A stretch of 64,000 bases of DNA from Thiocapsa roseopersicina (GTDB taxonomy: Bacteria; Pseudomonadota; Gammaproteobacteria; Chromatiales; Chromatiaceae), in contig NZ_FNNZ01000002.1 of assembly GCF_900106925.1 (NCBI RefSeq), forward strand, positions 62,001 through 126,000. The letters run 5' to 3'. Positions 25,962-34,327 of the stretch are shown here, piece after piece (position 1 is the first letter of the stretch; every line of letters starts with the position of its first letter). The notes beneath the pieces are model-generated. The model worked only from the letters and a program-made list of their open reading frames with translations, did not search any database and was not told the DNA's origin. A program made the position numbers and the translations under genes.

Positions 25962-26746
25962 CAGCGCATCTCTCGCGTATAGATCCAGATCAGTGCACCC
26001 AGCTCCACGGGAACCGCTTCACCGTCGGGATTCTTCATCGGCTCATCGCCCTCAAGCAGCGCGGCGAAACCCCACCAACCGGCTTGGGGCATGGCATAGC
26101 TGAAGACCCCGTTCGCATCGGCCTTGATGACCTGCGTGATGTAGGGATCCGACGGCGGCGTAATCGAGCCGTCGTTGCGCCACTCGACCTCGACGTCGGC
26201 GAAAGGGACCGGCTGCCCGTCTCGTTTGACGATCCCTTGAAAGATATTGCCGGCCCAGAGTCCGTAAGGACGAACCAGCGGCTCGATCTCGACCGGCAGA
26301 CCGACATCCGCGTCCCACCCCTCCTCCGCCCCGAAGGCGTCGACGACGACCTTGGTGTAATGCACGATCATCGCCCTCTCGGCCGGCTCCCAATAGGGTG
26401 CGGGCTCGAGATAGAAGACGTAATCCCCCGGCTGCTTGATCCTGTAGTCGAGACGATAGGTGCGCTTGCCTTCGATCTCCTGCGTCTGAAGGCTCGACTT
26501 GAGGTCTTCCCGCCCGCCGGGACTCAGCACCCCGACCTGAACGGGCTCCCCCATGACCATCAAAGGACCGACTTCCATGGGATGGGTAAAACGCATCTCC
26601 AGCGTAAGTGCGTTGCCGGTCCGGGCGTTGACGATATCCGTGGACGGGATGAGCTCTTGAAAGTGGGCATGGGCAGCGGCCGCACCCATGAGCGCGATGG
26701 CGAGAGAGATCCGGATCGAGCGAGATGGGCTGGAAAAAGGCGCCAT
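25961..26746 (-). CDS. NikK-like DUF4198 periplasmic protein
   Basis: 261-residue exported protein: signal peptide [17 protein letters not shown], then mature N-terminus His-Phe-Gln. The DUF4198 fold (nickel uptake substrate-specific region) is indicated by [22 protein letters not shown] and the beta-rich C-terminal part with [12 protein letters not shown] and [22 protein letters not shown] 26746 was chosen because GGAG lies six bases upstream; 26758 is an in-frame alternative. It is translationally coupled to the NikL-like gene and probably supplies metal to a transporter encoded elsewhere. Confidence 0.75.
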   Translation of the reverse strand: MAPFSSPSRSIRISLAIALMGAAAAHAHFQELIPSTDIVNARTGNALTLEMRFTHPMEVGPLMVMGEPVQVGVLSPGGREDLKSSLQTQEIEGKRTYRLDYRIKQPGDYVFYLEPAPYWEPAERAMIVHYTKVVVDAFGAEEGWDADVGLPVEIEPLVRPYGLWAGNIFQGIVKRDGQPVPFADVEVEWRNDGSITPPSDPYITQVIKADANGVFSYAMPQAGWWGFAALLEGDEPMKNPDGEAVPVELGALIWIYTREMR

Positions 26747-27122
26747 GATGGACTCCATCGATAGGTTGCGGATCAAGGCCCGTCTGAACCGCACCCACGC
26801 GAGGCGCGAACCCTGCGGTGCGTTCGGCCGCGCCACCCGACAACAGACTCGGCGCGACGCAGTTCAGGAGATTGTTTCCGGAAACATGAGACCGCGTCGA
26901 CTTGGGCGCCCGCCTATGGCTGCCGGGCCGAACGACGCCGCTATCGGGGTTCCGGAGATTCGCAATTCGGGGTACTCGGCCTCTGAACCTGCCGGCCGAG
27001 GTCGATGCTGCAAGCAGCCGTGTGAATGATTGTAAAAAGATATTACGCAGGGGTGTCAAGCACCGGTTCGGCTCACCGCGGGAGCAGCCAGTTCTCCGAG
27101 GACTCGCACCGTAGGTTTTCCG
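26747..27122. other. Intergenic region with a 14-bp palindrome
   Basis: No gene is supportable. TGTTTCCGGAAACA (26873-26886) is a perfect palindrome about 130 bp upstream of the NikK-like gene and could be an operator for it. The region also has an AT-rich tract around 27030-27045. Confidence 0.4.
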
Positions 27123-27171
27123 TTGACAAGCATCGACCCGGCATCTATCTTTAATAAGAACGATTCGCATT
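27123..27171 (+). promoter_or_regulatory. Promoter with Fur-type operator for the 27.3-29.3 kb genes
   Basis: TTGACA (27123-27128) and TATCTT (27146-27151) are 17 bp apart, a good sigma-70 promoter. The Fur-like operator AATAAGAACGATTCGCATTA overlaps the -10 and start region. The leader to the small gene is about 190 nt. Confidence 0.7.
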
Positions 27172-27348
27172 AAAGATTAAGGCAGCAGCCGGATGAGGTA
27201 CCGAGCTTGCAGGATCTCACTCCGACCGCTCGCGACAGGTTTCCAGTCCCGTTCAGCGCGGGACTCCCGTCAGCTAACTCACGGACGCTTCGTCCGAATC
27301 GCCAGCGGGCCTTGTTCGACAACAGCTCGATGTCTCAGGAGACAGACC

Positions 27349-27609
27349 ATGCCCGTCGATACCCCCTTGCGTTCGAGCTCCGATCTTTCCCGACTCAAAA
27401 CGGAGGATTTGGAGCTGCATCTCGGAGAGTTGATTCGCCGCTACGTTCGCCACCGTTCGGCCGATCTCGCCGAACGGGTCGTCGAGTCTCTCGAGGCGCT
27501 CTACCTACATCCGGATCTGGGGCCCGATGCCGAAAGGTTTTGCGCCTATCGCCGACTGGCGCGTCATTGGCGCTGGCTCGCGCAACAGGCCGCGACCGCC
27601 GCGCATTGA
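27349..27609 (+). CDS. Small uncharacterised Fur-controlled protein
   Basis: 86-residue helical, Arg/Leu-rich soluble protein (LKTEDLELHLGELIRRYVRH, LAERVVESLEALYLHPDLG, AYRRLARHWRWLAQQ). AGGAG seven bases before ATG 27349 decides this start over upstream ones. No cysteine cluster or membrane segment is seen. It precedes the DUF2325 gene and shares its direction. I do not recognise a named family; iron-linked expression is inferred from the operator. Confidence 0.7.
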   Translation: MPVDTPLRSSSDLSRLKTEDLELHLGELIRRYVRHRSADLAERVVESLEALYLHPDLGPDAERFCAYRRLARHWRWLAQQAATAAH

Positions 27610-27620
27610 GCAGCCCCCCC

Positions 27621-27753
27621 ACAGCCCTCAGCGGAGACGCGGCAAAAAATAATATATTTTTTCACACCTTAAACCGCGCCAGCTCCGGCGGTCGTCAAGT
27701 CTGTCCAGGCCCGTCCCATCCAAAAGCATCGCATACCGCGCCGGGCGCGGTTT
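27621..27753. repeat. AAACCGCG/CGCGGTTT repeat element, copy with truncated left half
   Basis: Right half 27671-27753 starts AAACCGCG and ends CGCGGTTT. Its interior shares long blocks with 59794-59877 and 63168-63251 (for example CCATCCAAAAGCATCGCATA). The left half is reduced to its last part (CAGCCCTCAGCGGAGACGCGG) followed by the AT-rich linker. The sequence just after the right end (TTTAAGAGGA) supplies the ribosome-binding site of the next gene. Confidence 0.85.
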
Positions 27754-27767
27754 AAGAGGAAGCCTCC

Positions 27768-29327
27768 ATGCAACGGCTTATTTTCGAGGTGTCCGACCAG
27801 GCTGCGCGACTCGCGATCTATGACTTCGAGAGTCAGGAGTTGCTCGCCGAGGTCGAGGGTTCGTCATGGCACCGCATGCTCGAGGAGCTGCGGATCGGCA
27901 GCGGGCCGCGCAAGCAAACCTGTTGCGCGCATCATGCCGAGGTTTCGACGGACGAGATCATCCGACGGGCCCGACCCGCGCAGAAAAGGCTTTCGCAGGC
28001 GCTCTTCCCCGAAACAGACACGCTCGCGGCAACGCCGATCGCACTCTCCCGGTCGCCAAGCACGTCGATCTCCGCTGCTGCCTCCGCGGCGGCATTTACC
28101 GAGCTGTCCGGACCGTCGAGCCGCCTGCCGATCCTCAAGACGACGGGGCGACGCAAGCTCTGGGACGTGCCTCACAAATACCATTGCCCGATCATCGGGA
28201 CCTGCCTCACGGTGGACGAGCTGCGACGCATCGCCGATCGGACGGCCCAACGGCCCGACACGCCCTTGTCGGAGTTCGACATCCACGTGAGTTTTGTCGC
28301 GGCGGCGGCCGAGAAGAATCCGTTGTCGCTGGCGACACATAAGATACTGGAGAAGAAGTTCGCCGCGAGCGTTCGACGCTATACCAAGGCACGTGACGCC
28401 GACGCGCTCCTGACGCTCTGGAGCGAATCGCTCGCCACCGGGGATGTCCCCGGCGGGTTTTGGGCACTCATGACACATTCGCGTGCCGACCAACGGGTGA
28501 TGACACGCGCATACGAAGAGATCCACATGCTCTCGCATCAGATCGGCGCCGGGCAGCGTGCCGATCTCAAGCGGCTCACCGAGACGCGCACGCAGCTCGA
28601 GAGGCTCCAACGCGATTTCGATCAACTGCATACGCGCACGCGCCAACAGGCAGACCTGCGCGAGGCGAGGATCCGCACGCTCGAGACCGCCCTGGCGCGT
28701 CGCGAGAGCGACTACGCCGAATCGCGCGCGCAGGAGCAGGCCCTGCGCGAACAGCTCGACGTGATGAAGGGGCGCAGCCATCACGAAAGGATAAAGGCAC
28801 TGGTCGAGCAGGTCGCGGACCTGGACGCCGAGCTGGAACGGATTCGCGAGGAGAACGCAATTCTTCAAGACGCCGGTACACAGGCGCGACACGAGGCCGA
28901 CGCGGCGGAATGCGCCCGGCGCGGCGCACAGGCCGAATGCCGGGCGACCGAGCGACTGCTCGAGCACCTGCTCTCGGATCGGTGCGACGGCTGTACGTCG
29001 GAGTCGTGCGTGCGGCCCAAGGATCTCGCCGGGCGACTGGTGCTCTGTGTGGGCGGGCGCAAACAGCTCGTCGAGCAATACCGCGCGATGGTGGCGGGCT
29101 GCAACGGTCGCTTCGACCACCATGACGGCGGCATGGAGGACAGCCAACACCGGCTCGAGGCGATGCTGGCCTCGGCCGACATCGTCGTCTGCGCAACCGA
29201 CTACGTCAGCCACGGCGCCTACTATCGGACTAAACGTTTCTGCAAACGGACCGAGAAACCGTATGCGCTGCTGGGCAACTCGGGGCTCTCTTCGTTCGCC
29301 TTGGCGATCGAGAAGCTGGCGGCCTGA
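27768..29327 (+). CDS. DUF2325 protein with central coiled coil
   Basis: 519-residue protein. The C-terminal 95 residues form the DUF2325 domain (LVLCVGGRKQLVEQYRAMV, FDHHDGGMED, DIVVCATDYVSHGAYYR, KPYALLGNSGLSSF). The middle (about 240-390) is rich in heptads, E, R and Q and should be a coiled coil. A Cys group CDGCTSESC sits just before DUF2325 and may bind metal. A segment near residues 135-165 has LWDVPHKYHCPIIGTCLT with His/Cys residues. Function is unknown; the Fur-type promoter upstream suggests an iron-linked role. Confidence 0.85.
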   Translation: MQRLIFEVSDQAARLAIYDFESQELLAEVEGSSWHRMLEELRIGSGPRKQTCCAHHAEVSTDEIIRRARPAQKRLSQALFPETDTLAATPIALSRSPSTSISAAASAAAFTELSGPSSRLPILKTTGRRKLWDVPHKYHCPIIGTCLTVDELRRIADRTAQRPDTPLSEFDIHVSFVAAAAEKNPLSLATHKILEKKFAASVRRYTKARDADALLTLWSESLATGDVPGGFWALMTHSRADQRVMTRAYEEIHMLSHQIGAGQRADLKRLTETRTQLERLQRDFDQLHTRTRQQADLREARIRTLETALARRESDYAESRAQEQALREQLDVMKGRSHHERIKALVEQVADLDAELERIREENAILQDAGTQARHEADAAECARRGAQAECRATERLLEHLLSDRCDGCTSESCVRPKDLAGRLVLCVGGRKQLVEQYRAMVAGCNGRFDHHDGGMEDSQHRLEAMLASADIVVCATDYVSHGAYYRTKRFCKRTEKPYALLGNSGLSSFALAIEKLAA

Positions 29328-29436
29328 GGGCGATCGCTGGTTCTCAGCGAACGCCGAGCTGCTTCGGAGATAGCCAAAGCGGTCGTCGCGGCAGAACGCC
29401 ACGCCGACCGCCTAACGGCGGAACGCTGCGAGCGCC

Positions 29437-30867
29437 TCAGGGCATGTGATCGAGACCGATCTTCGACCCGGCTCGGGTGTTGGCATCTCCCGGGCGAAGA
29501 ACCAGCGGAAGAATCACCACAAGGGTGCCGATGAGTAAGAGGATCTCGAGGGCATAGACGACATCGTATCCCAGCCCGGGCCAGGCCAGATCTTCTCCGA
29601 AGACACCGCGGTTCGCCATCCCCATGACGACGTCACGCAAGATGCCGCCTGCGGCGAAGGCAACACCCATCGCAGTCGCCTGAACAGCACCCCAGGCGCC
29701 GAGCGCCAAACCGCTGAAGCCGCCCTCGGCAAGCGCCATCGCCGCAGTCAAGGTTGCCACCATGAAGAGCCCACCGCCGAAACCGATCAGCCCGGCACCG
29801 GCGCGATACAGCCAGGTCGCATCCAAGGGGGCGGACAGGATCACCGCGACAAAGGCGAGTATCCCGATCAGGGCACCGATCGCCGCGATCCGATAGGGCT
29901 CGCTACCGCGCCCCATCAGGCGCGCGGCCAGCACGAAGGCGAGCAGTGATCCGGCGGCCCAGATGGCGTTGAGCGCGGTCGTCTGCGAGACGCTGAGCCC
30001 AAGGATCTGACCGCCGTAAGGCTCGAGCAGGATGTCCTGCATCGTGAAACCGAGCGTTCCGAGACCTACGACCACCAGCAGTCGGCTCGCGCGTCCACCA
30101 CGGGTAAAGTTACGCCAGGTCTCCATGAACGGCGGCCGCGGCACCGGATTGGCCGCACGCTGCTGATCGATCGCCTCCTGCTTCCAGAGGGCAACCACGT
30201 TCAGGATAATCGTCGCCAGCGCGACACCCTGAATGACCTGAATGAGCAGCTCGTTGCTGAAGTTCGTGAGCATCTGCCCGAACAAAAGCGAGCTTCCCGC
30301 CCAAGCAGCCAAGAGGGTGACGTAGAGCAACGCCACAACCCGCGGGCGCTTCTCCGGCGGCGAGAGATCGGTGGCAAGCGCCAAACCTGCGGTTTGTGTG
30401 GTGTGGAGTCCGGCACCGACCAAAAGGAAGGCAAGCGCAGCGCCGAACTGACCGAGAACATTGAACTGGTTATTGACATCGGCGAGCAGTAGCAGGGCGA
30501 ACGGCATCATCGCAAATCCGCCGAACTGCATCATACTTCCCAGCCAGATGAAGGGGATGCGGCGCAGGCCGAATGCGGAGTGGTGGTAATCCGACCGATG
30601 GCCGATCAGCGCACGCAGCGGCGCGAAAACCAACGGCAGCGCAAGCATGAGACCGACCAGCGATGCGGGTACGGCAAGCTCGACGACCATCACCCGATTC
30701 AGGGTTCCCTGCAGCAGCACCATAGCCATGCCGACCGAGACCTGAAACAGGGACAAGCGCAAGATTCGGCGCAGCGGAAAATCGGCCGACGAGACATCGG
30801 AAAAAGGCAATATCCGAGGCAGCAGCTCGCGCCAGGCTTGCGCCCAGGGATCGTCGTTACGACTCAT
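29437..30867 (-). CDS. pucC: PucC-type MFS protein for LH2 assembly
   Basis: 476-residue membrane protein of the BCH1/PucC branch of the major facilitator superfamily, about twelve helices. Signature segments include PLRRILRLSLFQVSVGMAM near the N-terminus, RVMVVELAVPASLVG and FAPLRALIGHRSDYHHSAFG. PucC is needed for LH2 assembly or bacteriochlorophyll delivery. It lies downstream of the puc genes on the same strand with a gap of about 370 nt. An 18-bp repeat of its start region recurs at 30961-30978. Confidence 0.93.
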   Translation of the reverse strand: MSRNDDPWAQAWRELLPRILPFSDVSSADFPLRRILRLSLFQVSVGMAMVLLQGTLNRVMVVELAVPASLVGLMLALPLVFAPLRALIGHRSDYHHSAFGLRRIPFIWLGSMMQFGGFAMMPFALLLLADVNNQFNVLGQFGAALAFLLVGAGLHTTQTAGLALATDLSPPEKRPRVVALLYVTLLAAWAGSSLLFGQMLTNFSNELLIQVIQGVALATIILNVVALWKQEAIDQQRAANPVPRPPFMETWRNFTRGGRASRLLVVVGLGTLGFTMQDILLEPYGGQILGLSVSQTTALNAIWAAGSLLAFVLAARLMGRGSEPYRIAAIGALIGILAFVAVILSAPLDATWLYRAGAGLIGFGGGLFMVATLTAAMALAEGGFSGLALGAWGAVQATAMGVAFAAGGILRDVVMGMANRGVFGEDLAWPGLGYDVVYALEILLLIGTLVVILPLVLRPGDANTRAGSKIGLDHMP

Positions 30868-31235
30868 GCCGGGATCAGCTCCACAGGTGAATTAGGCTCG
30901 GAAACAAGAGCGATGTCTTGAGGGTCGGGGATTATCGCACTCGGGACATCAATGATCCACCATGCCGGGATCAGCTCCGAAAGGCGCTATGCCCGATCAC
31001 GCGCGACGGTTAGGCACCGGACAAATCCTAAGGAGGGGTCGCCTGCTCGACGGAAGAGCGGCTTCGGGAGGGACATCAATGTCGGTCGGGGTCTGGGATC
31101 GGCGAGCATCGGGTTTTCGAAGGACGGGGTTGCCAAGCAGCGACATCCCCGCCCTTCGGCTACGATGGGCGCGCCGTGCGGCGCCGGCCCATCGTCTTCG
31201 AGGCTACTCGACGGCAGCCCCGCCATGCACGGGCA
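30868..31235. other. Gap between pucA and pucC with a duplicated start segment
   Basis: 368 nt without a supportable gene. CATGCCGGGATCAGCTCC at 30865-30882 (including the pucC start codon in complement) recurs at 30961-30978. This suggests a small duplication of the pucC 5' end. GC-rich hairpin material near 31167-31200 may terminate the puc transcript. Confidence 0.5.
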
Positions 31236-31394
31236 TCAAGCCCAGCCGAATCCCATCTGGAACACGACGGCATGCAGCGCCAGCGCGATGATCAGCAGCA
31301 TGAAGAAGATCGGCATCAGCCAGGTTGCGGGGTTCAGAACCAGCCACACCTTCCAATCGTCTTCCGGGTTTTTCGGTTTTGCGATTTCGCTCAT
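31236..31394 (-). CDS. pucA: LH2 alpha apoprotein (copy 1, short type)
   Basis: 52-residue antenna polypeptide with a single membrane helix (WLMPIFFMLLIIALALHAVVF). The His in LALHAV is the bacteriochlorophyll ligand, and NPATWL precedes the helix as in LH2 alpha chains. It is shorter at the C-terminus (FQMGFGWA) than the other alpha type here. It pairs with the beta gene 28 nt upstream. An almost identical gene is at 32724-32882. Confidence 0.93.
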   Translation of the reverse strand: MSEIAKPKNPEDDWKVWLVLNPATWLMPIFFMLLIIALALHAVVFQMGFGWA

Positions 31395-31422
31395 GATCTT
31401 GTTCTCGTCGAGGTCGGGTTAA

Positions 31423-31563
31423 TTAGAACCAAGGATTGGCAGCGATGATGAACAGATGCACCAGCGCGGCGAGGCCGACATACGCGGTGTAAGTGATCTT
31501 GAACTGCTCGTGGAATTCCTTCGCTTGTTGTTCGGTCAAACCCGACAAGGATTGCTCGGCCAT
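31423..31563 (-). CDS. pucB: LH2 beta apoprotein (copy 1, second pair)
   Basis: 46-residue polypeptide (MAEQSLSGLTEQQAKEFHEQ...) with one membrane helix and the conserved His in LAALVHLFII that ligates B850 bacteriochlorophyll; it ends ANPWF. The second His (EFHEQF) is in the beta-chain N-terminal region. Identical in protein sequence to the copy at 32911-33051. Confidence 0.95.
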   Translation of the reverse strand: MAEQSLSGLTEQQAKEFHEQFKITYTAYVGLAALVHLFIIAANPWF

Positions 31564-31626
31564 CGATGTATCTCCGATAGAGAGGTGTAATTACGGCGCC
31601 GTTTCAGAAATCGGCGGCCAAGTGTC

Positions 31627-31830
31627 TTATTGAGCAGGAGCTTCAACGGCGACCGGGGCAGCTGCTTCAGCCGGCGTCCAAGCATTGCCCGACAACGAGA
31701 AGGCATAGACGTGAACGGCAAGCGCAATGACGAGCAGCGCGGCGAACATCGGGATCAACCAAGTGGCGGGGTTCAGCACCAGCCAAATGCGATAGTCCTG
31801 CTCAAGAGGCTTATAATTCATGACATTCAT
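31627..31830 (-). CDS. pucA: LH2 alpha apoprotein (copy 1, long type)
   Basis: 67-residue alpha chain starting MNVMNYKPLEQDYRIWLVLN; membrane helix WLIPMFAALLVIALAVHVYAF with the ligand His in LAVHVY. It has an Ala/Pro/Val-rich C-terminal tail. It differs from the copy at 33115-33318 only in residues 4 and 5 (MN versus FD). An imperfect hairpin lies in the 63-nt gap before the next pucB. Confidence 0.95.
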   Translation of the reverse strand: MNVMNYKPLEQDYRIWLVLNPATWLIPMFAALLVIALAVHVYAFSLSGNAWTPAEAAAPVAVEAPAQ

Positions 31831-31844
31831 TTAAGTGTCTCCTC

Positions 31845-31988
31845 TTAGAACCAGGGATTGGCTGCAATGATGAACAGATGCACCAGCGCGGCGAGGCCGA
31901 CATATGCGGTGTAGGTGACCTTGAACTGCTCGTGAAACTCTTTCGCCTGCTGCTCGGTAAGACCCGAAATGCTTGCCTGTTCGGCCAT
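31845..31988 (-). CDS. pucB: LH2 beta apoprotein (copy 1, first pair)
   Basis: 47-residue beta chain (MAEQASISGLTEQQAKEFHE...), one membrane helix with the conserved His in LAALVHLFII. First gene of the downstream puc block, about 145 nt from the double operator at 32130-32173. Compared with its duplicate at 33331-33474 it has Ile7 for Leu and Val24 for Ile. Confidence 0.95.
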   Translation of the reverse strand: MAEQASISGLTEQQAKEFHEQFKVTYTAYVGLAALVHLFIIAANPWF

Positions 31989-32129
31989 GGTTTAAACTCC
32001 ATGCTATGTGTTGCTGATACCGCCGCTTCGATGAAAACGGTCGGCGACATGGGTGCATTGATCGCCACCCGATTCTCTGCGCCCGATCTCGCCGGGCTTC
32101 AAAACTTCAAATTGACCAGAGATCTTGTG

Positions 32130-32173
32130 TGTCATCTTAGCTTTACATTCAGGGATGTCAAGATGATTTGACA
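32130..32173 (-). promoter_or_regulatory. puc promoter with double TGT-N12-ACA (PpsR/CrtJ-type) operator, copy 1
   Basis: Two TGT-N12-ACA motifs, 32130-32147 and 32156-32173, are separated by exactly 8 bp, the arrangement of PpsR/CrtJ sites in other purple bacteria. On the minus strand TTGACA (32156-32161) and TAAGAT (32134-32139), 16 bp apart, overlap them as the promoter for the first puc block. Confidence 0.75.
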
Positions 32174-32723
32174 AATAACTTTTCCGAGGCAGGCAAGAAG
32201 CAGAAAAAATACTTATTCTTCAGTATGTTTTGAATACATTAGTCGGCGCCCGCAAGCGAACGGAATCGCTCCGGCCGCCCGCCCCCGGGCGAGCACATGT
32301 CCGACAGACGCTATGACGGGTCTGAAATCAAGCGCGAGTCGGGCAGAGACGGCTGCGGATCAAGGAACGCCAGCAGCAAGGAGCTGAGAAAAAGCGGAAG
32401 AAGGCGAGAGAACCGGCCATCGAGACCGACGGATTCAGTTGCAAAGACTGGAGCGAGGAACATCAACAGCCTATTTCGATTGCGAGAAGCGACCGAGTGG
32501 CAGGGTCGAGCGACAGCGGATGGCGAGCAAGCGAGCAACGAGGAAGTGACCGGCGGAAGGTCGTCGATCGCCGTCGATCGGAACAGGACGTTCCGGAACG
32601 AGATAAGGCGGGTGTGAGTGACGCATCCGCCACTCACCACCCGCCGTCGACGATAGGCGCGCCGTGCGGCGCCGGCCCATCGTCTTCGGGGCTACTCGAC
32701 GGCAGCCCCGCCATGCACGGGCA
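32174..32723. other. Gap between the two puc blocks
   Basis: 550 nt with no supportable gene. It is Arg-codon rich and purine-biased in the middle. It separates the promoter of block 1 from the end of block 2. The last 73 nt (from 32651) already belong to the duplicated segment shared with 31163 onward. Confidence 0.4.
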
Positions 32724-32882
32724 TCAAGCCCAGCCGAATCCCATCTGGAACACGACGGCATGCAGCGCCAGCGCGATGATCAGCAGCATGAAGAAGATCG
32801 GCATCAGCCAGGTTGCGGGGTTCAGAACCAGCCACACCTTCCAATCGTCTTCCGGGTTTTTCGGTTTTGCGATTTCGCTCAT
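32724..32882 (-). CDS. pucA: LH2 alpha apoprotein (copy 2, short type)
   Basis: 52-residue alpha chain, same protein as at 31236-31394, with ligand His in LALHAV. Last gene of the upstream puc block; the intergenic sequence after it diverges from copy 1. Confidence 0.93.
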   Translation of the reverse strand: MSEIAKPKNPEDDWKVWLVLNPATWLMPIFFMLLIIALALHAVVFQMGFGWA

Positions 32883-32910
32883 GATCTTGTTCTCGTCGAG
32901 GTCGGGTTAA

Positions 32911-33051
32911 TTAGAACCAAGGATTGGCAGCGATGATGAACAGATGCACCAGCGCGGCGAGGCCGACATACGCGGTGTAAGTGATCTTGAACTGCTCGTG
33001 GAATTCCTTCGCTTGTTGTTCGGTCAAACCCGACAAGGATTGCTCGGCCAT
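32911..33051 (-). CDS. pucB: LH2 beta apoprotein (copy 2, second pair)
   Basis: 46-residue beta chain identical in protein to 31423-31563, with the B850-ligand His in LAALVHLFII and the ANPWF end. 28 nt upstream of the short alpha gene. Confidence 0.95.
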   Translation of the reverse strand: MAEQSLSGLTEQQAKEFHEQFKITYTAYVGLAALVHLFIIAANPWF

Positions 33052-33114
33052 CGATGTATCTCCGATAGAGAGGTGTAATTACGGCGCCGTTTCAGAAATC
33101 GGCGGCCAAGTGTC

Positions 33115-33318
33115 TTATTGAGCAGGAGCTTCAACGGCGACCGGGGCAGCTGCTTCAGCCGGCGTCCAAGCATTGCCCGACAACGAGAAGGCATAGACGT
33201 GAACGGCAAGCGCAATGACGAGCAGCGCGGCGAACATCGGGATCAACCAAGTGGCGGGGTTCAGCACCAGCCAAATGCGATAGTCCTGCTCAAGAGGCTT
33301 GTAGTCGAATACGTTCAT
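33115..33318 (-). CDS. pucA: LH2 alpha apoprotein (copy 2, long type)
   Basis: 67-residue alpha chain starting MNVFDYKPLEQDYRIWLVLN, otherwise identical to 31627-31830. The two differing residues mark the edge of the near-identical duplicated segment. Confidence 0.95.
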   Translation of the reverse strand: MNVFDYKPLEQDYRIWLVLNPATWLIPMFAALLVIALAVHVYAFSLSGNAWTPAEAAAPVAVEAPAQ

Positions 33319-33330
33319 GGGTCTCTCCTC

Positions 33331-33474
33331 TTAGAACCAGGGATTGGCTGCAATGATGAACAGATGCACCAGCGCGGCGAGGCCGACATATGCGGTGTAG
33401 GTGATCTTGAACTGCTCGTGAAACTCTTTCGCCTGCTGCTCGGTTAAACCCGAAAGGCTTGCTTGCTCAGCCAT
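33331..33474 (-). CDS. pucB: LH2 beta apoprotein (copy 2, first pair)
   Basis: 47-residue beta chain (MAEQASLSGLTEQQAKEFHE...), the first gene behind the double operator at 33617-33660. One membrane helix with the ligand His. Differs from copy 1 at residues 7 and 24. Confidence 0.95.
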   Translation of the reverse strand: MAEQASLSGLTEQQAKEFHEQFKITYTAYVGLAALVHLFIIAANPWF

Positions 33475-33616
33475 GGTTTAAGCTCCGTCGTGAGAATGAG
33501 TGTATGCGCCGCCGATATCGATCGGGGAGCGAACCTCCGTGGCACCGACTACCTCCACGAAACACGCTTGCGTTCCTTATGTCCCGGAACGTTCGGACTG
33601 ACTTGCTGTCCTTGTG

Positions 33617-33660
33617 TGTCATCTTAGCTTGACAGCCAGAGATGTCAAGTTGCTTTTACA
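33617..33660 (-). promoter_or_regulatory. puc promoter with double TGT-N12-ACA operator, copy 2
   Basis: TGT-N12-ACA at 33617-33634 and 33643-33660, again 8 bp apart. Minus-strand TTGACA (33643-33648) and TAAGAT (33621-33626) are 16 bp apart. Same architecture as 32130-32173, conserved although flanking sequence differs. The remaining 33661-33877 shows no gene. Confidence 0.75.
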
Positions 33661-33877
33661 CAAAAATTTAGGGGAAAGGCCGGAGTGTCGGCAAAGGTGC
33701 GATTCAGCCGACGCAGGCCCAAGCCGCGCAGGGCATCGGGGCGCATGGGCGCAAGGATTCCTGAGCGTGGCCCGAGGAGGCCATGACGGTCGGGCACGCC
33801 TTGGACGATCCGCGCGGACTTCGGATGGTGAACGGGGACGGCGGGGGTGGGCGAGAAATCGCCCACGCGAGATCGAC

Positions 33878-34327
33878 TCAGAGGACGGACCGCAGATAGC
33901 GAAACAGATACCCGAGGGCATAGATCGCACCGAACGCCACGAGGGCAACCTTGATCATATAGAGGATCATGGTCTTAAAGGGGCGCAGATTGTCCAGGGG
34001 CGTAGCGGCGACTTCGGCGCTCCCGCCTTCCGCATCGAAGCTCGAAGCCGCCGAAGACGGCTCGGGCGTAGCGTCTTGGCGCGGCGGGCTTCCCGCACCG
34101 GCCCTCGGCTCCGCCTGTACGAGCTGATACGGCGAGGTATTGGCGATCTTGAAGAACTGAATCTCGGCGTCCTCGCCTTCCCGTTCGATCACGACCAGCT
34201 CGGTTCCCAAGCCGAGCCCTTGGTCGGCGGCGAATCCCAGAGCGAATGCCTCGGCGGTTTCCGCCTCGCCCTTGGCCTCCCAGGACTTGGGCTTATCCGG
34301 CCAGGTTCTCTTTGCAGCGTATTTCAC
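33878..34327 (-). CDS. Uncharacterised protein with C-terminal membrane anchor
   Basis: 149-residue protein beginning at GTG 34327 (GGAG nine bases upstream). The N-terminal 75 residues form a soluble domain (KRTWPDKPKSWEAKGEAETAEAF, GTELVVIEREGEDAEIQFF). A low-complexity Pro/Ala/Ser/Glu linker follows, and one C-terminal transmembrane helix (MILYMIKVALVAFGAIYALGYLF) suggests a tail anchor. No family recognised. It lies between the puc promoter and bfr genes. Confidence 0.6.
   Translation of the reverse strand: MKYAAKRTWPDKPKSWEAKGEAETAEAFALGFAADQGLGLGTELVVIEREGEDAEIQFFKIANTSPYQLVQAEPRAGAGSPPRQDATPEPSSAASSFDAEGGSAEVAATPLDNLRPFKTMILYMIKVALVAFGAIYALGYLFRYLRSVL

Larger units (their letters stand above)
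32651..33302. repeat. Direct duplicate of 31163-31814 (puc block)
   Basis: About 650 bp nearly identical to 31163-31814, offset 1488 bp; I see only a few differences (for example at 31199 versus 32687). The similarity breaks at the N-terminus of the long alpha gene, then resumes over the first pucB and the double operator. Confidence 0.92.

Noticed and set aside
30987-31226. Possible 79-codon minus-strand gene between pucA and pucC
   Set aside because: No ribosome site and a product with no motif; it runs into the duplicated puc segment.
32297-32617. Possible small gene between the puc blocks
   Set aside because: Arg/Ser/Glu-rich low-complexity product on either strand, no ribosome site, no family; more likely decayed sequence.
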